Below are positions 1 to 8,070 of a stretch of DNA of 64,000 bases, in pieces. The position numbers were made by a program, and so were the translations under genes. Position 1 is the stretch's first letter. Each line of letters opens with the position of its first letter. A model generated the notes under the pieces. It was not told where the DNA came from. It saw only the letters and a list, made by a program, of their open reading frames with translations, and searched no databases. The DNA is taken from NCBI GenBank assembly GCA_963749515.1, contig CAVVMR010000010.1, positions 744,001-808,000 on the forward strand, in the 5' to 3' direction. Source of the stretch: Gaiellasilicea sp963749515 (GTDB lineage: Bacteria > Actinomycetota > Thermoleophilia > Gaiellales > Gaiellaceae).

Positions 1-536
1 GTCTCCAGGGCCCGCGGCCAGAGGCGTTGCAGCTCGGGCGGCGGCCCCGGCAGCACGATGACCGGCGTTCCCAGGGTCTCGACGACGAGCCCGGGCGCGG
101 TCCCTGCCAGCCCGAGCACGTCCGCGCCCTCTGGGATGGTGGCCTGCTTCGTCACGCCCTGCGCGAAGTCCGCATACGGCCTCTTCATCCGTTCTGCGGC
201 CATCCGCGAGACGCCCTCGATCTGGGCCTCGAGCTCCGCGTCGACTCGAAGCGGCCGGCCCGCCACCCTGGCGACGACCTCGACCGTCCGGTCGTCGTGC
301 GTCGGCCCGAGGCCGCCCGAGCACGCAACGAGATCGGCGGACGCAGCGGCGTCGCGCACCGCAGCCTCGAGCTCGGCGGGATCGTCGCCGACGATCTGGA
401 TCCGGGCGGGCTCCAGACCCAGCGCGAGCAGCGAGCGGGCGAGGAAGGGCCCGTTGAGGTCGGTCCGCTCGCCGCGCACGAGCTCGCTTCCCGTGACGAC
501 GATCACGGCCCGCGGCCGCGCGTGCGCCTGGCTCAA
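1..536 (-). CDS. cinA: CinA-type MoCF-domain protein, partial
   Basis: The gene runs off the left edge, so only about 178 N-terminal codons are visible. They match the molybdopterin-binding-like (MoCF) domain of CinA, the competence/damage-inducible family that includes nicotinamide-mononucleotide amidases and pyrophosphatases of NAD salvage. Family marks are VIVVTGSELVRGE near the N terminus, the loop SGGLGPTHDD and LPGPPPEL. A C-terminal amidase domain, if present, is outside the window. The chosen start is a TTG (536-534) whose bases overlap the TGA of the rodZ-like gene (TTGA), which suggests translational coupling; a GTG at 506-504 is the alternative. The same reading frame stays open back through the upstream frameshifted gene, but that part does not look like CinA. 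Confidence 0.85.
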   Translation of the reverse strand, partial: MSQAHARPRAVIVVTGSELVRGERTDLNGPFLARSLLALGLEPARIQIVGDDPAELEAAVRDAAASADLVACSGGLGPTHDDRTVEVVARVAGRPLRVDAELEAQIEGVSRMAAERMKRPYADFAQGVTKQATIPEGADVLGLAGTAPGLVVETLGTPVIVLPGPPPELQRLWPRALE

Positions 537-1268
537 CTCGCGTCGGCGGCGAAGATCTTCTTCGCGGTCACGAAGACGCCCTGCGCCTTGACCGCCGGGG
601 CAAGCTGCACGCGGTTGCCGTTCAGCTTCACGAGCACGTTCCGCGGCGTCTCGAGCTGCAGCCAGAGCACCTTGCCGTCGAAGCGCTGGCGCTGGCCCTT
701 CTCGAGCGTCCCCTGGTAGAGGACGTTCCCGAGCGCGCCGCTCGAGCGCACCATCATGTACGAGTCGCCGCGCGTCGCGCGCAGCTCGAGCCGCGCCGAG
801 CCCGACACCTGCTGGACCTTCGGCGCCCTGGGCGTCGTGTTCAGTCCGTTGATGTCCTCGCCCGGGGGCGTTGCCGAAGCGCCAGGCCGCGATCACGAGC
901 GCCGAGACGAGCCCGATCGCGATCAGTCCCAGCAGCACGAAGTTCGACTCCCGCCGGTCCGCCCGTCGGGCCCGAGCCGCAGGCACCCGTCGAGGCGAGC
1001 GCACGGGGCCATCCTCCTCGCCGACCACGAAGCGGGAGTTGTACTCGTCGACGTACAGCTGCCCGTCGAGCCCCAGATACTCGGCGTAGGAGCGGAGGAA
1101 GCCCTTGATGTAGGTGTGCGAGGGCAGCAGCTCGAAGCGCTCGTCCTCGAGCGCCCGGAGGTACTTGCCGCGGATCTTGGTGCCGTGCTCGGCGTCCGCG
1201 AACTCGATGTGGCGGCGGAGACGTGCCTCGCGGAGGCTGTTGCCGATCTCGAACATTCGCCGCATGGT
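533..1268 (-). CDS. rodZ: RodZ-like HTH/DUF4115 membrane protein, apparent frameshift
   Basis: The N-terminal part (from ATG 1268) reads MRRMFEIGNSLREARLRR followed by an HTH_25-type helix-turn-helix ending SHTYIKGFLRSYAEYL, as in RodZ, which links the MreB cytoskeleton to the membrane. One membrane segment follows (NFVLLGLIAIGLVSALVIAAW). The C-terminal DUF4115-type beta domain (RATRGDSYMMVRSSG to KKIFAADAS) is clear, but in another frame. The frames join if one base is removed from the G5 run at 864-868 (C5 in the mRNA), giving 244 residues. As written, the first frame misses DUF4115 and runs into cinA. This could be a homopolymer error, a true mutation, or +1 frameshifting at CCC-G; an error is most likely. 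It overlaps cinA by TTGA. Confidence 0.75.
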
Positions 1269-1289
1269 AGCGGCCCTGTCCGCGGTCGC

Positions 1290-1652
1290 CTAGTCCGCGA
1301 CGAGAGAGAGCAGGGCGTACACGCCGACCGACCCGGCCGCGGTCAGCGCGAGGACGAATCCGAGCAGTCCCAGGAAGCGGCCGAGGCGGGCGGTCCGACT
1401 CCCTCTCGGGTGGCCGAGCGTCGGTGCGAGGCGTGAGCGAGCGCGCCGTGCGAGCGCCCACGCGAGGAGCCCGAGGGCCGCGGCCAGGGGGATCGCAGCG
1501 GCGGCGTCCAGGAGCTCGTAGCCCTCCGACCAGCGCGTCGCCACGATCGCCGCGGGCATGGTCGCGACCGAGAGCAGGCCGACGAGGACGGACAGGCGCG
1601 CGCTAGCGGGGCGCGGCGGTCCGCCGTTACTGCTTCTTGTAGGGACGGCCAA
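1290..1652 (-). CDS. Small hypothetical membrane protein
   Basis: Up to 120 residues with three hydrophobic stretches: SVLVGLLSVATMPAAIVA, AAIPLAAALGLLAWALA and FLGLLGFVLALTAAGSVGVY. A basic linker (RRARSRLAPTLGHPRGSR) lies between the second and third. I do not recognise a family. The listed start is a TTG at 1652 that overlaps the end of the upstream ABC permease by 26 bases; no better upstream start is available, and an internal ATG at about 1558 would delete the first membrane segment. It is the last gene of the nucleoside-importer run, 21 bases before the rodZ-like gene, so co-transcription is likely. It could be an accessory membrane protein, but the sequence gives no function. Confidence 0.6.
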   Translation of the reverse strand: MAVPTRSSNGGPPRPASARLSVLVGLLSVATMPAAIVATRWSEGYELLDAAAAIPLAAALGLLAWALARRARSRLAPTLGHPRGSRTARLGRFLGLLGFVLALTAAGSVGVYALLSLVAD

Positions 1653-2820
1653 CTGCTGCGGGCGGGATCGAGCGGCCGATCACTCCGGCGACCGCGATCA
1701 GGGTGAGGACGTATGGAAGCGCCTGGAAGAGAACGGCGGCCGACTCCGAGTACGCCGGCAGCTTCTGTGCGAGCGCACTCGAGAAGCCGAAGAGAAGCGC
1801 CGCCGCCGCCGCTCCCCACGGTCGCCAGTTGCCGAAGATGACCGCGGCGAGCGCGATGTAGCCGCGCCCGGCCGTCATGTTCTGGTTGAAGGAGTTCACG
1901 AACCCGATCGAGAGATACGCGCCGCCCAGCGCTGCGAGGACGCCGGAGAGCGTGACCGCCGCGTAGCGGATCTTGTAGACGGAGATCCCGACCGTGTCGG
2001 CGGCGCGCGGGTGCTCGCCGACGGCGCGGATCCGCAGCCCGATCGGCGTCTTGAACATCACGATCCACGTGACGAGGATCGTCAGCGCTGCGAGCCAGAT
2101 CATCAGGTTGAGCTGACCGAGCACGGGCCCGATGAAGTACCAGTCCTTGAGGAAGCCGAGGTGGACGTCAGGGATGCCCGGGACGTCCGGCGGCGTGCCT
2201 TCGCCGCCGTAGATGTCGATGAAGAGGTAGCCGGTGATCCCCAGTGCGAGGAAGTTGATCGCAAATCCACCGACGACCTGATCGGCGCGCAGATGGATTG
2301 CGAAGAAGGCGTGGACGAGGGCGAATGCGGCGCCGGCCAGGGCCGCGCAGAGAAGGCCGAGCGCCCACGAGTTGAACTTGTCGGCGCCGAGGATCCCGAA
2401 GAACGCGCCCGAGAGCATCATCCCCTCGAGGCCGATGTTCACGACGCCGCTCCGCTCGGAGAAGAGGCCGCCCATCGCCGCAAACGCGAGCGGGGTCGCA
2501 TACCGGAGCATCGCAGCGAAGAGGGCCGACCAGACGATGACCTGGTCGAGGTGCGTGACGCTCGACCGCGTCGCCAGGTAACCGAGCGCGACGCCGAGGA
2601 TGCCGATCGTCACCGCGCCCCAGGCGATCCGGCGGACGCCGCGCTTGAGGGCGACGACGCCGAGCCCGATCCCGACGAGGCCGATCAGGATCGGCACGAT
2701 CGGGCTCCTGATCGCGAGTGGCGGCAGCGCGACCCAGAACGCGAGCAGGCCGACCAGGATCCCGAGCCAGGCGACTGCACGGGCTCCGCGCGGCAGCTTG
2801 GCGAGAAGACGCTCGATCAT
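1627..2820 (-). CDS. Nucleoside-type ABC transporter permease (YufQ/NupQ-like)
   Basis: 397-residue inner-membrane permease of the BPD_transp_2 family. The family signature FSERSGVVNIGLEGMMLSGA lies in the cytoplasmic coupling region, with about ten hydrophobic segments around it. Together with the neighbouring permease it should form the heterodimeric channel of a BMP-type importer, a family that takes up purine nucleosides in Bacillus, Streptococcus and spirochaetes. The N terminus carries several extra hydrophobic helices before the conserved core. ATG at 2820 overlaps the TGA of the upstream permease (ATGA), so the two are probably translated together. The exact substrate is inferred only from the BMP binding proteins in the same operon. 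Confidence 0.88.
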   Translation of the reverse strand: MIERLLAKLPRGARAVAWLGILVGLLAFWVALPPLAIRSPIVPILIGLVGIGLGVVALKRGVRRIAWGAVTIGILGVALGYLATRSSVTHLDQVIVWSALFAAMLRYATPLAFAAMGGLFSERSGVVNIGLEGMMLSGAFFGILGADKFNSWALGLLCAALAGAAFALVHAFFAIHLRADQVVGGFAINFLALGITGYLFIDIYGGEGTPPDVPGIPDVHLGFLKDWYFIGPVLGQLNLMIWLAALTILVTWIVMFKTPIGLRIRAVGEHPRAADTVGISVYKIRYAAVTLSGVLAALGGAYLSIGFVNSFNQNMTAGRGYIALAAVIFGNWRPWGAAAAALLFGFSSALAQKLPAYSESAAVLFQALPYVLTLIAVAGVIGRSIPPAAVGRPYKKQ

Positions 2821-4112
2821 GCCGTGACCTCCGCGGCTCGACGCCGCCGTCGCTTGCGAAGCCCGAGTAGCGAGAGGATCAGGACGTCAGCGCCGACGAA
2901 GAGCACGACGAGGCCCTGAATCGTGACCGTCAGGTTCGACGCCAGCTCGGGGCGGAAGATCTCCGGGTCGAGGTTGCGAGTCGACGTGCCTGTGGTGAGC
3001 GCCGCGAAGAGAAGCGCCGAGAGCATCACGCCGACCGCGGTGTTTCTGCCCAGCAGTGCGACCGCGATCCCGGTGAAGCCGACCGTCGAGAGGAGCACGT
3101 CGTTCGTGTTGATCCTGAACTGCCAGCCGACGATGTCGATCGCTCCCGCGAGCCCCGCGAACGTGCCGGAGATCGCCATCGCCAGGAAGTAGTTGCGCGC
3201 GACCGAGATGCCGCCGTAGCGCGCCGCCTCGGGGTTGTAGCCCACCGCCCGCACCTCGTAGCCGAGCGTCGTGCGGTTGAGCGTGATCCAGTACACGACA
3301 AGAGCGCCGATGGCGAGGAAGAAGCCGACGTGGAGGCCCTGCAGGAGCGGGTCACCCCAGAAGACCTTCAGCTTCGACTCGTCCAGCACGTCGTTCGAGA
3401 CCGGCACGAACTCCTGCGTGTCGTTCTGGAGCGGCCCGCCCAGACCGAAGAGGAAGACGCCGACCCAGACCGCGACCCAGTTGAGCATGATCGTCGAGAT
3501 CACCTCGTGGGTGCCGACGAGGGCCTTCAGCAGCCCCGCGATGCCCGCCCAGACCGCGCCGGCGAGCGCTCCCGCCACGATCGCGGCGACGATGTGGATG
3601 AAGGCGGGAAGCTGGGGCAGCGACGACCCGACCCAGACGGCCATGATCGAGCCGACCAGGAACTGGCCCTGGCCGCCGATGTTGAACATCCCGCAGCGGA
3701 AGGCGAACGCGACCGCGAGGCCGGTGAAGACGAACGTCACCCAGAAGATGAGCGTCTGCTGCAGGTTGAGCGCGGCGAGCGAGTCGAAGTCGTTCGTGTT
3801 CCACGGGAACCAGATGTGGGCGTCGGTGAACGGGATCCGGAGCTCGTGGGAGCCCACCTCGAAGAACCAGTTGAAGCCGGCCCCCTCGAAGATCGCCTTG
3901 TACGTGTTGAGCGGATTCTTCCCCGTCGTCACGAGGACGACGAGCCCTCCGATCAGGAAGGCAACGACAGTCGTCAGCAACGGCACCACGAGCCCGCCGG
4001 CCTTCTGCGCCAGCGCGAGCCGGGTCGCGAAGCTCGCTGAGTCGCCGTCCTCCGGGGGCGGCTGGCGAAGGCCCGGCGCCGGCCCGAGCGGCGACGGATC
4101 GGGACCGCTCAC
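2817..4112 (-). CDS. Nucleoside-type ABC transporter permease (YufP/NupP-like)
   Basis: 431-residue polytopic permease, paired with the 1627-2820 permease. The BPD_transp_2 core includes FAFRCGMFNIGGQGQFLVGS, the counterpart of the VNIGLEGMM loop in its partner and the expected contact site for the ATPase. An N-terminal hydrophilic tail precedes the first helix (VPLLTTVVAFLIGGLVVLV). A large extracytoplasmic stretch between the first and next helices, with the segment AHIWFPWNTNDF, is typical of this subunit. It starts with GTG at 4112, ten bases after the ATPase stop, and ends with the ATGA overlap. Subunit order (binding proteins, ATPase, permease, permease) matches the Bacillus nucleoside transporter of this family. 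Confidence 0.88.
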   Translation of the reverse strand: MSGPDPSPLGPAPGLRQPPPEDGDSASFATRLALAQKAGGLVVPLLTTVVAFLIGGLVVLVTTGKNPLNTYKAIFEGAGFNWFFEVGSHELRIPFTDAHIWFPWNTNDFDSLAALNLQQTLIFWVTFVFTGLAVAFAFRCGMFNIGGQGQFLVGSIMAVWVGSSLPQLPAFIHIVAAIVAGALAGAVWAGIAGLLKALVGTHEVISTIMLNWVAVWVGVFLFGLGGPLQNDTQEFVPVSNDVLDESKLKVFWGDPLLQGLHVGFFLAIGALVVYWITLNRTTLGYEVRAVGYNPEAARYGGISVARNYFLAMAISGTFAGLAGAIDIVGWQFRINTNDVLLSTVGFTGIAVALLGRNTAVGVMLSALLFAALTTGTSTRNLDPEIFRPELASNLTVTIQGLVVLFVGADVLILSLLGLRKRRRRRAAEVTA

Positions 4113-4122
4113 GCAGCCGCTT

Positions 4123-5649
4123 TCACGCCGCCGCCTTCTTGCCGCCGCCGATCATCGCGACGCCGAGCTCTTCCTCGGTGACGCCCGGCGCGAACTCGCC
4201 CACGATCTCTCCCTCGAAGATCACGAGGATCCGATCCGAGAGCGAGAGGATCTCCTCGAGCTCGAGCGAGACGAGCAGCACGGCGCGGCCCTCGTCGCGC
4301 TCCTCGACGAGACGGCGGTGGACGAACTCGATCGCGCCGACGTCGAGGCCGCGCGTCGGCTGGGCTGCGATCAGCACTTTCGGGTTGCGGTCGATCTCGC
4401 GCGCGAGCACCACCTTCTGCTGGTTGCCGCCTGACAGGCCACCAGCGAGCGTCTGCGGGCCGCCGCCGCGTACGTCGAACTCCTGCAACAGCTTGCGAGC
4501 CTTCTCGGCCAGGCGCTTCGGATAGAGCCAGCCGAAGCGCGAGGCCGGCTGGTGATCGTAGTCGTGGAGCGCGATGTTCTCCGCGAGCGAGAAGTCGAGC
4601 ACGAGGCCGCGCAGCTGCCGGTCCTCGGGGATGTGGCCGAGCCCGGCGTCGAGGCAGTCGCGGCAGCCGTCGTCGGTGACGTCCTCGTCGCCGATCACGA
4701 TTCGCCCGCCCTTCACCTTCCGGAGACCGGCGATGGCGTCGATCAGCTCCGTCTGCCCGTTGCCGTCCACGCCGGCGAGACCCACGATCTCGCCGCCGCG
4801 CACCTCGAACGAGACACCCCGGACCTTCTCCAGGCCCCGGTCGTCCTCGACTGTGAGCCCTTCGACCTGAAGCAGCGGTGCGGTGGGCTCCGCCGGCCCT
4901 TTCTCGACCCGCAACAGGACTTCACGGCCGACCATCAGCTTCGCAAGGCTTTCCTCGGTCGCTCCGGCGGCGGGCAGCGTCTCGATCTTCTTGCCGCGGC
5001 GCAGCACCGTGATCCGGTCGGCGATGTCGGTCACCTCGTTCAGCTTGTGGCTGATGAAGATGATCGACTTCCCCTGCTCGGTCAGGCTCCTCACGATCGC
5101 GAAGAGCTCGTGCGCCTCCTGCGGCGTCAGCACCGCCGTCGGCTCGTCGAGCACGAGGATGTCCGCACCGCGGTAGAGCGCCTTCAAGATCTCGACCCGC
5201 TGCTGCTGTCCCACGGTGATGTCGCGAACCACCGCGCGCGGGTCGACGGCGAGCCCGAAGCGCGCCGAGATGTCGCGCACGCGCTTCTCCGCCGCCGAGT
5301 AGTCGAGGAGGACGCCGTTGTGCACCGGCTCGGTCGCGAGCACGATGTTCTCGGCGACCGTCATCACCGGGATCAGCATGAAGTGCTGGTGCACCATGCC
5401 GACCCCGCCTTCGATCGCAGCCTTCGGCGAGCCCAGCTCGGCCGGCTTGCCGTTGATGAAGATCTCGCCCTCGTCGGGCCGGTAGAGGCCGTAGACGACG
5501 TTCATCAGCGTCGACTTCCCGGCGCCGTTCTCGCCCAGGAGCGCATGCACCTCGCCCTTGCGGAGATCGAAGTCGACGTTGTCGTTCGCGACGATGCCCG
5601 GGAAGCGTTTCGTGATTCCGCGGAGCTCGAGAACGGGCCGCTCGTCCAT
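4123..5649 (-). CDS. Nucleoside-type ABC transporter, double ATPase (YufO/NupO-like)
   Basis: 508-residue protein with two fused ABC ATPase domains, the arrangement used by BMP, ribose and galactose importers. The first domain has a full Walker A (GENGAGKST), the signature region VGQQQRVEILKAL and Walker B ILVLDEPTAVLT. The second has a changed Walker A (GVDGNGQTE, lacking the lysine), signature LSGGNQQKVVLARE and AAQPTRGLD in place of the usual Walker B glutamate, so it is probably non-catalytic, as is common in this family. It energises uptake at the cytoplasmic face. A 143-base spacer separates it from the upstream lipoprotein gene; I see only a small inverted repeat there (5744-5758). Confidence 0.92.
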   Translation of the reverse strand: MDERPVLELRGITKRFPGIVANDNVDFDLRKGEVHALLGENGAGKSTLMNVVYGLYRPDEGEIFINGKPAELGSPKAAIEGGVGMVHQHFMLIPVMTVAENIVLATEPVHNGVLLDYSAAEKRVRDISARFGLAVDPRAVVRDITVGQQQRVEILKALYRGADILVLDEPTAVLTPQEAHELFAIVRSLTEQGKSIIFISHKLNEVTDIADRITVLRRGKKIETLPAAGATEESLAKLMVGREVLLRVEKGPAEPTAPLLQVEGLTVEDDRGLEKVRGVSFEVRGGEIVGLAGVDGNGQTELIDAIAGLRKVKGGRIVIGDEDVTDDGCRDCLDAGLGHIPEDRQLRGLVLDFSLAENIALHDYDHQPASRFGWLYPKRLAEKARKLLQEFDVRGGGPQTLAGGLSGGNQQKVVLAREIDRNPKVLIAAQPTRGLDVGAIEFVHRRLVEERDEGRAVLLVSLELEEILSLSDRILVIFEGEIVGEFAPGVTEEELGVAMIGGGKKAAA

Positions 5650-5792
5650 GGCGGCGATTCTATGGGGCGCGGCCCGGCGCTCCTAACCGTAAGGCGCAGG
5701 CAGGGCAGCCGCAGGAGCGGATCCGTACGCGGCAAGACCCCCTGAAGCGGGCCGCTTCGCCGCCTTGGCTCGCCGATTACCCGCGCGTGGGC

Positions 5793-6869
5793 TTAGCCGA
5801 CGGTCTCGGGGATGTTCTTGATCTCGCCGGCGGAGAGCTGATCCTGGATGCGGTTGACCTGCGCAACGATGTCGGCCGGGACGTCGGTGGCGACCTTACC
5901 GAGCCCCACCCCACCCGAGGCGACGTCGAAGATGGTGTTGTTTCCGGCCGTGAACGACCCATCCTGCACCGCCTGGATCGTCTGATAGACCGCAACGTCG
6001 ACCTTCTTCAGAGCGCTTGTCAGAACGTGGTCGCCGAGGTACGCCTGGTCGGCGTCTACGCCAATCCCGCGGACGTTCTTCTCCTTGGCGGCGGACAGCG
6101 CGCCGAGGCCGCACTGGCCGGCGACCTGGAAGATGACGTGCGCGCCACGCGCGATCTGGTCGAGCGCGAGCTCCTTGCACTTCGCCTGGTCGACGAAGTC
6201 CTGGGAGTAGGCGTTCAGCGTCGTGATCCCCGGACTGGCTTTCCTGGCCCCGGCCCGGTAGCCGGCGATGTAGCGGTCGACCGGCGGGATCTTCAGCCCT
6301 GCGACCGACCCGACGACCTGCTGCGATCCTCCCTCCTCCTTCGTGAGGAGGCCTGCGAGGTAACCGACCAGGTAGCCGGCCTCCTGCTCCTTGAAGAGGA
6401 GCCCACGGACGTTGGGCGGCTTTGACTTCATCGCCTCCTGCGCGAAGTCGATGATCGCGAAGTTCGTGTCCGGAAACTGCTTCGCGACCGTGTCCAGCGC
6501 GTCGGCCATCAGGAAGCCGACGGCGATCACGAGGTCGTACTTCGCCTTCGCGAGGCTGGTGAGGTTCGGGACGTAGTCGGCGTTGCTGCGCGAGATGACG
6601 ACCCTGCCCTGCACGCCGAGCTCGTCCTCGGCCCGCTCGAGCCCGGTGTTCGCGAGGAAGTTGAACGAGCGGTCGTCGAGACCGCCGATGTCCGTCACGA
6701 GGCCGATCTTGAGCGCCGGGCCGTTCGATCCTTCCGTGGTCGTCCCGGCGGTCTCGGCCGCCGTCGTGGCGCTCGCCGAATCGTCGTCGTCGCCGCCGCA
6801 CCCGGCGAGTGCCAGCAGCGCTGCGCACAGCGCGAGCAGTATCCAGAGTGCAGGCCGGCCGCGGCTCAT
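5793..6869 (-). CDS. BMP-family nucleoside-binding lipoprotein
   Basis: 358 residues from ATG 6869. The signal peptide ends in the lipobox LALAGCG, so the mature protein should be lipid-anchored outside the cell. A short acidic and Ser/Thr-rich linker (DDDDSASATTAAET) leads into the BMP/PnrA fold beginning LKIGLVTDIGGLDDRSFNF. Family positions include DFVDQAKCKELALDQI, GAHVIFQVAGQCGLG and RGIGVDADQAYLG. BMP proteins deliver purine nucleosides to ABC permeases. It is closely similar to the next gene upstream on the same strand. No Shine-Dalgarno is evident before the ATG; a strong hairpin (6881-6918) lies 11 bases upstream instead. In-frame codons upstream of 6869 are low-complexity arginine/serine and were rejected. 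Confidence 0.92.
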   Translation of the reverse strand: MSRGRPALWILLALCAALLALAGCGGDDDDSASATTAAETAGTTTEGSNGPALKIGLVTDIGGLDDRSFNFLANTGLERAEDELGVQGRVVISRSNADYVPNLTSLAKAKYDLVIAVGFLMADALDTVAKQFPDTNFAIIDFAQEAMKSKPPNVRGLLFKEQEAGYLVGYLAGLLTKEEGGSQQVVGSVAGLKIPPVDRYIAGYRAGARKASPGITTLNAYSQDFVDQAKCKELALDQIARGAHVIFQVAGQCGLGALSAAKEKNVRGIGVDADQAYLGDHVLTSALKKVDVAVYQTIQAVQDGSFTAGNNTIFDVASGGVGLGKVATDVPADIVAQVNRIQDQLSAGEIKNIPETVG

Positions 6870-6880
6870 GGTGAAGTCAT

Positions 6881-6918
6881 ACCGGAAGGGGCGGGATCGA
6901 AACCCCGCCCCTTCCGGT
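6881..6918 (-). terminator. Strong hairpin between the two BMP genes
   Basis: Perfect 15-bp inverted repeat: ACCGGAAGGGGCGGG (6881-6895) and its complement (6904-6918), loop of eight bases. On the minus strand no run of T follows, so it may act less as a classical terminator than as an mRNA-stability or attenuation structure. It sits after the first binding-protein gene and just before the second, so the first could be made in excess over the rest of the transporter. Confidence 0.6.
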
Positions 6919-6930
6919 GAACGCGATTCC

Positions 6931-7992
6931 TTACCCGCTGACCGGGGGCGGAGCCTGCGCCGTGACCTTGATCTTCCCGGAGGCGATCTGCTTCCGGATC
7001 GACTCGACGGCCTTCTTCCACGAGGCCTGCGCCCGCGGGGAGAACTTGCCGTAGCCGACACCGCCGTTGACGACGGTGAAGATGGCGTTGAAGTTCGTCT
7101 TGAACGCCGCACCCTGCGCCTTGGCGGCCTCGATCGACTTGAACACGGCCACGTCGACCTTCTTCGTGGCGCTCGTCAGGACGTGATTGCCGAGGTAGCC
7201 CTGGTCGGCGTCGACGCCGATCCCGAACACGTTGCGCTCCTTCGCGGCCGAGAGCACGCCCAGGCCGCACTGGCCGGCGACCTGGAAGACGACGGTCGCC
7301 CCGTTCGCGATGTGGTTGAGCGCAGCTTCCTTGCACTTCGCCTGGTCGACGAAGTCCTGCGAGTAGCTGTGCTCGACCTTCACGGCCGGGAACGCCTTCT
7401 TCGCGCCCACGTAGTAGCCGGCGATGAACCGGTCGACCGGCGGAATCTTCAGTCCACCGACCGCTGCGATCACACCCGAGCTGTTCGGGACGTTCTTCGA
7501 CTGCAGGCCGGCCATGTACCCCACGAGATACCCGGCCTCCTGCTCCTTGAAGAGCAGTCCGCGCACGTTCGTCGGCTTGCCCTTGAGCTCCTTCGAGACG
7601 CCCGAGTTGTCGATGATCGCGAACTTCGTCTTCGGGAACCGCTTCGCGACGACCGCCGTCGCATCGCCCATCAGGAACCCGACCGAGATGACGAGGTTGT
7701 AGCCACCGCGGGCGGCCCGCTGGAGATTCGGGACGTAGTCGGCGTTCGACTTCGAGATGAAGACCCGGCCCTCGATCTTGAGCTGCTTCTTCGCCTGCTC
7801 GAGGCCCTTGTTCGCGAGGAAGTTGAACGAGCGGTCGTCGAGACCGCCGATATCCGTCACGAGCGCGACCTTGAACGGAGCAGGCGCCGCCGTTACGTCT
7901 GTTTTCGCGGATCCTGTGCCGGCGCCGATGGCCAGCGTCAGGACCGCAATAAGTGCCGCCGCAACCAGCGGCATAAACGTACGTACCTTCAC
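6931..7992 (-). CDS. BMP-family substrate-binding protein, no lipobox
   Basis: 353 residues, from GTG 7992 behind an excellent ribosome-binding site (AAGGAGGG, 8003-7996). It is a second BMP/PnrA protein: FKVALVTDIGGLDDRSFNF, SQDFVDQAKCKEAALNHI and QVAGQCGLGVLSAAKERNVF align well with the lipoprotein downstream. The N terminus (MKVRTFMPLVAAALIAVLTL, then GAGTGSAKTD) is a Sec signal peptide but has no cysteine at the cleavage region, so this copy is probably secreted or membrane-tethered by an uncleaved signal rather than lipidated. It is the first gene of the importer operon. Substrate is inferred to be nucleosides. Confidence 0.9.
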   Translation of the reverse strand: MKVRTFMPLVAAALIAVLTLAIGAGTGSAKTDVTAAPAPFKVALVTDIGGLDDRSFNFLANKGLEQAKKQLKIEGRVFISKSNADYVPNLQRAARGGYNLVISVGFLMGDATAVVAKRFPKTKFAIIDNSGVSKELKGKPTNVRGLLFKEQEAGYLVGYMAGLQSKNVPNSSGVIAAVGGLKIPPVDRFIAGYYVGAKKAFPAVKVEHSYSQDFVDQAKCKEAALNHIANGATVVFQVAGQCGLGVLSAAKERNVFGIGVDADQGYLGNHVLTSATKKVDVAVFKSIEAAKAQGAAFKTNFNAIFTVVNGGVGYGKFSPRAQASWKKAVESIRKQIASGKIKVTAQAPPPVSG

Positions 7993-8070
7993 ATACCCTC
8001 CTTAGAAGTCATATCCACCGCCAAGCTTGGACGCTTGATTAGACCCTAAGTTGGGGCAAAAGGGAAGTCT

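Noticed and set aside
1..1268. Single fused RodZ-CinA protein read in one open frame
   Set aside because: The middle of that frame is low-complexity, while the other frame encodes a clear DUF4115 domain; a frameshift explains it better.
1558..2919. 453-codon plus-strand open frame
   Set aside because: Arg/Asp/Glu-rich low-complexity product lying antisense to two clear ABC permeases; a high-GC shadow.
5744..5758. GAAGCGG/CCGCTTC inverted repeat between the lipoprotein and ATPase genes
   Set aside because: Too short, with almost no loop and no T-run, to call a terminator.
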